Of a stretch of 30,782 nucleotides of DNA, positions 29,516-30,782 are shown one piece after another. Position 1 is the stretch's first letter, and each line of letters begins with the position of its first letter. The DNA comes from Stentor roeselii. Its lineage: Eukaryota > Ciliophora > Heterotrichea > Heterotrichida > Stentoridae. The stretch is from NCBI GenBank assembly GCA_006503475.1, contig RSEH01000379.1, positions 1-30,782 of the forward strand, written 5' to 3'. Position numbers and translations under genes: made by a program. Under the pieces are notes generated by a model. It was not told the DNA's origin and searched no databases. It saw nothing but the letters and a program-made list of their open reading frames with translations.

Positions 29516-30358
29516 TTATATACTTGAAGTTAGCTTTAAAGTCCCTTTCACCAAGTCTAAATATTCCAAAGACTTCGCAAAAGTCAGTCTCTGACTCTCA
29601 TCATAACTCAACAAAACCTTTAAAAAGTCCTTAGTATTATCATTGAACTCAAGATTTTCAATATCCTGATACATCTCCTGATGTGTAGTGTTCTTAACAT
29701 TTTTGTGAGTAAGAAATTGATAAAAAACAATTCCTAAAGAATAAACATCCGATTTCTCTGGATAAAATCGTTGCCTAGCCTGTTTTTGAGGTGAAAGCCA
29801 GCCATCTTCATTACTGCTGAACTTCATCTTGATTAAAGTAGCATCAAAGTCAATGATTTTTAAGACCCAGCCTTCATTTAGGTCTTTCACAAGAATGTTG
29901 TGAGGCTTGATGTCATTGTGAATAATACGATTTTCAGACATAATTGCGAAAGACGAAATAAGTGAATGCACAATGTCAAGGAAAGTATTTTCATTTATTT
30001 TCGCTTTAGTTGCTGATCTTATGTTAATGATTTCGTTTAAATCGCTTGGGTACCAATCCATGACAAGTTTAACTGAGTTTTCTTCAAGCACAGTACCGTG
30101 GTACCTGATGAAGCAGTTGGAATCAGCCGATAGTAATGAAAGAGTCTCTAAGATTCATCTCATTTTCTAGTTCTTTTAGTTCCTGCAAATTGTTTCGGGT
30201 AGTGTATGATTAAATACAAACTTCTTTTTGATTGTAAATTCCTTTCGAAATTTTAACTCTAGTTTCTTGCTTCTTGGCTGCGTAGATGACTTCGTCTATA
30301 ATTCGAATTTCGGATTGTCTAATGAAGCAAGTTAACGAAGAAGATACTCCTGGGTTTG
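29516..30358 (-). pseudogene. Broken protein kinase gene
   Basis: The intact part (29516-30115) covers most of a protein kinase domain. It includes IIHNDIKPHNILV (HRD changed to HND, catalytic Asp kept), IIDFDATL (DFG changed to DFD), DVYSLGIVFYQFLTH and a normal C-lobe ending before TAA. Upstream, the N-lobe is still readable but damaged. A one-base frameshift near 30150 falls in the region of helix C. A TAA at 30210-30212 stands exactly where the VAIK lysine is expected (VCI-stop-SYTT). Further upstream the frame is open to about 30358 (IRIIDEVIYAAKKQETRV). No short GT...AG intron removes either lesion. A shorter product from an internal start is possible but would lack the ATP-binding lobe. 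It is not a close copy of the kinase at 26923. Confidence 0.7.
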
Positions 30359-30375
30359 GCCTGTCAAGCATCGAT

Positions 30376-30782
30376 CCATATTACTAAGAAATCCATTTTT
30401 ATGTTCTTCTTGATTGGCTAAAATTCAGGAGAATAATCTTCTCTTGCTCTTTCAATTACTTTTTTTTTTATTTTTAGAGGTGCCTTTCATCTGATTTTCA
30501 TAGAAACCCTTAAAATTGATTTTTGTTTATTCATTATCTGTGATTCTGTGATCATAAATATACAATTGTGGCAGTGTCTTCTTCTCTTGAAAAACTCAAG
30601 AAATCCTTGCTCGAGTTCTGTGCATTCTCGACAACATCTAGATTCTGTTTAATCCTTACCACAAAATTTTCACCTCGTCAAACCATAAGAGAGTTTAAAT
30701 TTTACAGATAAAACAAGTTCCCATACTTGAACAATTTACTAAGCTATTGTAAAATTTTCCTTACATTCTATATTTAATCTTA
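30376..30782 (-). pseudogene. Decayed second copy of the zinc-finger 5' end of the kinase gene
   Basis: This segment resembles 28261-28660 at the DNA level over roughly 400 bases and runs off the window end. It keeps the finger core (CCRECTELEQGFLEFF, then RRRHCHNCIFMI) and the identical 15-nt intron at 30645-30659. Lesions include a one-base shift just before the second CxxC pair, a TAA upstream of it, and a deletion in the linker (after REDYSPE) that leads to TAG. The Met at 28476 in the other copy is Lys here. The homology ends near 30376, directly upstream of the broken kinase, so the two may once have been one gene with finger plus kinase. Confidence 0.75.
30645..30659 (-). other. 15-nt intron preserved in the decayed copy
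   Basis: The sequence GTAAGGATTAAACAG is identical to the intron at 28533-28547 and sits at the same place in the finger. The flanking exon bases have diverged. Confidence 0.7.

Noticed and set aside
1-30782. tRNA, rRNA, CRISPR, telomere or transposase genes
   Set aside because: I looked for B-box-like motifs, repeat arrays, terminal repeats and transposase motifs by eye and found none I could support.

Overview
The window looks like macronuclear DNA of a ciliate, most likely a heterotrich related to Stentor or Blepharisma. The basis is: very long uninterrupted frames in the standard code (a 4235-codon dynein heavy chain), GT...AG introns of only 14-15 nt, gaps of 16-19 nt between several genes, an AT-rich background with GC-richer genes, and ciliary, Ca2+-linked and signalling products. 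This placement is inference; no phylogeny was run. All seven intact genes stop with TAA or TAG. TGA is used neither as a stop nor as sense in them.

Layout, left to right. 1-858 is AT-rich, with a possible decayed reading frame (389-817). 859-3042 (-) is an anoctamin/TMEM16 membrane protein. 3043-5450 is a long AT-rich spacer; near its right end lies a GC-richer coding-like remnant (4861-5214), followed by a G-poor block. 5451-18158 (+) is a monomeric inner-arm-type axonemal dynein heavy chain whose N-terminus carries two CCDC81-type HU-like domains. Sixteen bases later comes a coiled-coil protein (18175-20253, +). Then come a secreted acid-sphingomyelinase-like enzyme (20403-22061, +) and an IQ / glycogen-binding / PTC7-type PP2C fusion (22390-23988, +). 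After only 19 nt the strand switches to a two-pass receptor-like protein with TPR and degenerate VWA regions (24008-26904, -, one 14-nt intron). Next is a zinc-finger / tandem-UIM / STE20-like kinase gene (26923-28650 or beyond, -, one 15-nt intron). The right end (29516-30782) holds a broken second kinase and a decayed second copy of the zinc-finger exon pair.

The dynein and possibly its coiled-coil neighbour would act in cilia. The anoctamin, IQ-PP2C, receptor-like VWA protein and kinase would act in membrane, Ca2+ and phosphorylation signalling, but nothing here shows that they form one pathway.

Points most worth a second look: the HU-dynein fusion; introns of 14 nt, below the 15-nt class known from heterotrichs; the IQ-CBM-PP2C and ZnF-UIM-kinase architectures; and a saw-tooth pattern in which the + strand drifts from A/C-rich to G/T-rich and then resets abruptly. 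That pattern keeps the same polarity through genes on both strands, so it is not simple codon selection.
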